Positions 13,429 through 14,107 of a stretch of 14,107 nt of DNA are shown here, in pieces. The notes under the pieces are model-generated. The model ran no database searches. It was given only the letters and a program-made list of their open reading frames with translations, and had not been told where the DNA came from. Each line of letters begins with the position of its first letter. Within the stretch, counting starts at the first letter, position 1. The stretch lies in assembly GCA_023379725.1 (NCBI GenBank), contig JAMCPC010000018.1:1-14107 (forward strand). Direction: 5' to 3'. Position numbers and translations under genes: made by a program. The DNA is from Actinomycetota bacterium (GTDB taxonomy: Bacteria > Actinomycetota > Acidimicrobiia > Acidimicrobiales > JAMCPL01).

Positions 13429-13911
13429 TCAAGTAAAGATGATCTGGCCACCCGCTGCCATTTCATAAAATTCGCCTACGGTAATAATTCCCTCCACCTG
13501 ATCCACCAAATCATCTTTGGTATAGCCAAACAGGTCGGCTGAGGCAAGGCACGCATAGATGCCGGCACCAGTGTCGGAGATCATCTCTATGAATTCAGGG
13601 ATGGAAGGAAAATCGAGCTTCTCTATCTTGGAAGACATCATGCGAGTAGCCAAAGATGACATACCTGGGATAGCCCCAATAATAGTAGGGATGTGTAACC
13701 CGGGATTGCCCACAGTAGCCACCTTCATATCCTTCCAGTGCTTCTTGTGAACAGCATCCATGCCAAAGAAGGTGAAGAACAGATTGGCATCTATCCCTTC
13801 AGCCCTTGCGCCATTCGCCATAATCAAGCCAGGGTAAACGCCTTCCAGGGATCCCTTTGATATGACGATAGAGACCTTGCTGATTGGCTCAGCTTCGTTA
13901 TTTTCGGTCAT
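13429..13911 (-). CDS. DsrE/DrsE2-like sulfur-relay family protein
   Basis: This 160-residue protein matches the DsrE/DsrF/DrsH-like family (DrsE_2 type). It begins KVSIVISKGSLEGVYPGLIMANGARAEGIDANLFFTFFGM, continues through a Met-rich middle (GAIPGMSSLATRMM), and has GIYACLASADLFGY with a single Cys121 at the position of the conserved family cysteine, ending ITVGEFYEMAAGGQIIFT. In sulfur oxidisers related proteins carry sulfane sulfur as persulfides, often next to TusA and rhodanese genes; none is visible here, so the role is only suggested. The ATG has GGAG 8 nt upstream. A 26-bp sequence is repeated twice upstream (13981-14078). It is the last native gene before the IscB element, and the thioredoxin gene would be its neighbour in an element-free chromosome. 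Confidence 0.88.
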   Translation of the reverse strand: MTENNEAEPISKVSIVISKGSLEGVYPGLIMANGARAEGIDANLFFTFFGMDAVHKKHWKDMKVATVGNPGLHIPTIIGAIPGMSSLATRMMSSKIEKLDFPSIPEFIEMISDTGAGIYACLASADLFGYTKDDLVDQVEGIITVGEFYEMAAGGQIIFT

Positions 13912-13980
13912 TTTACAGTACTCCTTTCATATTTCATACTAATCTCTTACATGTTTCTTGGATTGCTATATGAGTTATGC

Positions 13981-14078
13981 GCAACCGTGGGGCTTGGGTA
14001 TACCGGATGCGTTAGATGCGAGCGTGCTACGATATCTCTTGGATTTTTATATGCAACCGTGGGGCTTGGGTATACCGG
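13981..14078. repeat. 26-bp perfect direct repeats upstream of the DsrE-like gene
   Basis: Positions 13981-14006 and 14053-14078 are identical (from GCAACCGTGGGG to GGTATACCGG), 72 bp apart. Each is preceded by a degenerate second block, TCTTGGATT-n2-TATATG (13956 and 14037). Each 26-mer contains the near-palindrome GGTATACC. They lie 70-170 bp upstream of the ATG at 13911, so they could be paired regulator sites or a tandem-duplicated promoter region. Confidence 0.8.
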
Positions 14079-14107
14079 CAAACTTTGCAGCCAATTTGGC
14101 CGGCCCC

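Noticed and set aside
13912..13929. Five-codon frame (MKGVL) ending just before the DsrE-like start
   Set aside because: It consists mostly of the Shine-Dalgarno sequence itself and is expected by chance.
13981..14078. CRISPR array
   Set aside because: Only two copies of the repeat exist, the spacing is partly repetitive, and no cas genes are nearby.

Overview
The window looks like a chromosomal segment of a deep-branching actinobacterium, most plausibly an acidimicrobial lineage. The reasons are a FolP2-type dihydropteroate synthase-like gene (an actinobacterial paralogue), a holA-rpsT pair, a VKOR protein beside a DUF929 thioredoxin-like protein (DUF929 is known to me mainly from Sulfolobus and acidimicrobia), frequent GTG/TTG starts and moderate GC. 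This assignment is inference; there is no rRNA in the window.

Layout. Position 1-1350 (+) is the 3' part of an N,N-dimethylformamidase large-subunit-like gene. Everything else is on the minus strand and reads right to left. From the right edge the order is: a DsrE/DrsE2-like sulfur-relay protein (13429-13911); an IscB insertion element of about 1.8 kb (11500-13302) with its predicted omega RNA; a thioredoxin-TPR protein of CnoX/YbbN type; FolP2; HolA; ribosomal protein S20; a carboxymuconolactone decarboxylase-family protein; DUF929 plus VKOR, a likely extracytoplasmic disulfide-forming pair; an acyl-CoA dehydrogenase, an acyl-CoA ligase and a nitroreductase as a probable catabolic operon; and an orphan integrase-like core-binding domain that runs tail-to-tail into the formamidase gene.

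The main discovery is the IscB locus. The protein carries PLMP, split RuvC, arginine-rich bridge helix, HNH and C-terminal domains, plus an extra four-cysteine knuckle. Its 5' region folds into a run of perfect hairpins that extends into the apparent N-terminal coding region, as expected for an omega RNA. A 47-bp mini-element at 9763-9809 has the same two ends as the full element, joined. Both copies are preceded on the + strand by TTCAT, so both sit directly against an ATGAA start codon (trx and holA). Removing the mini-element in silico restores a textbook ATGA stop/start overlap between folP2 and holA. This fixes the element boundaries, predicts an insertion motif (TTCAT) and a 3' target-adjacent motif (ATGAA), and predicts a guide from the left flank.

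Other themes are short tandem duplications at gene 3' ends, a perfect palindrome over the -35 box of the acyl-CoA dehydrogenase promoter, a near-leaderless S20 promoter, and non-canonical active-site residues in both the acyl-CoA dehydrogenase and the acyl-CoA ligase.
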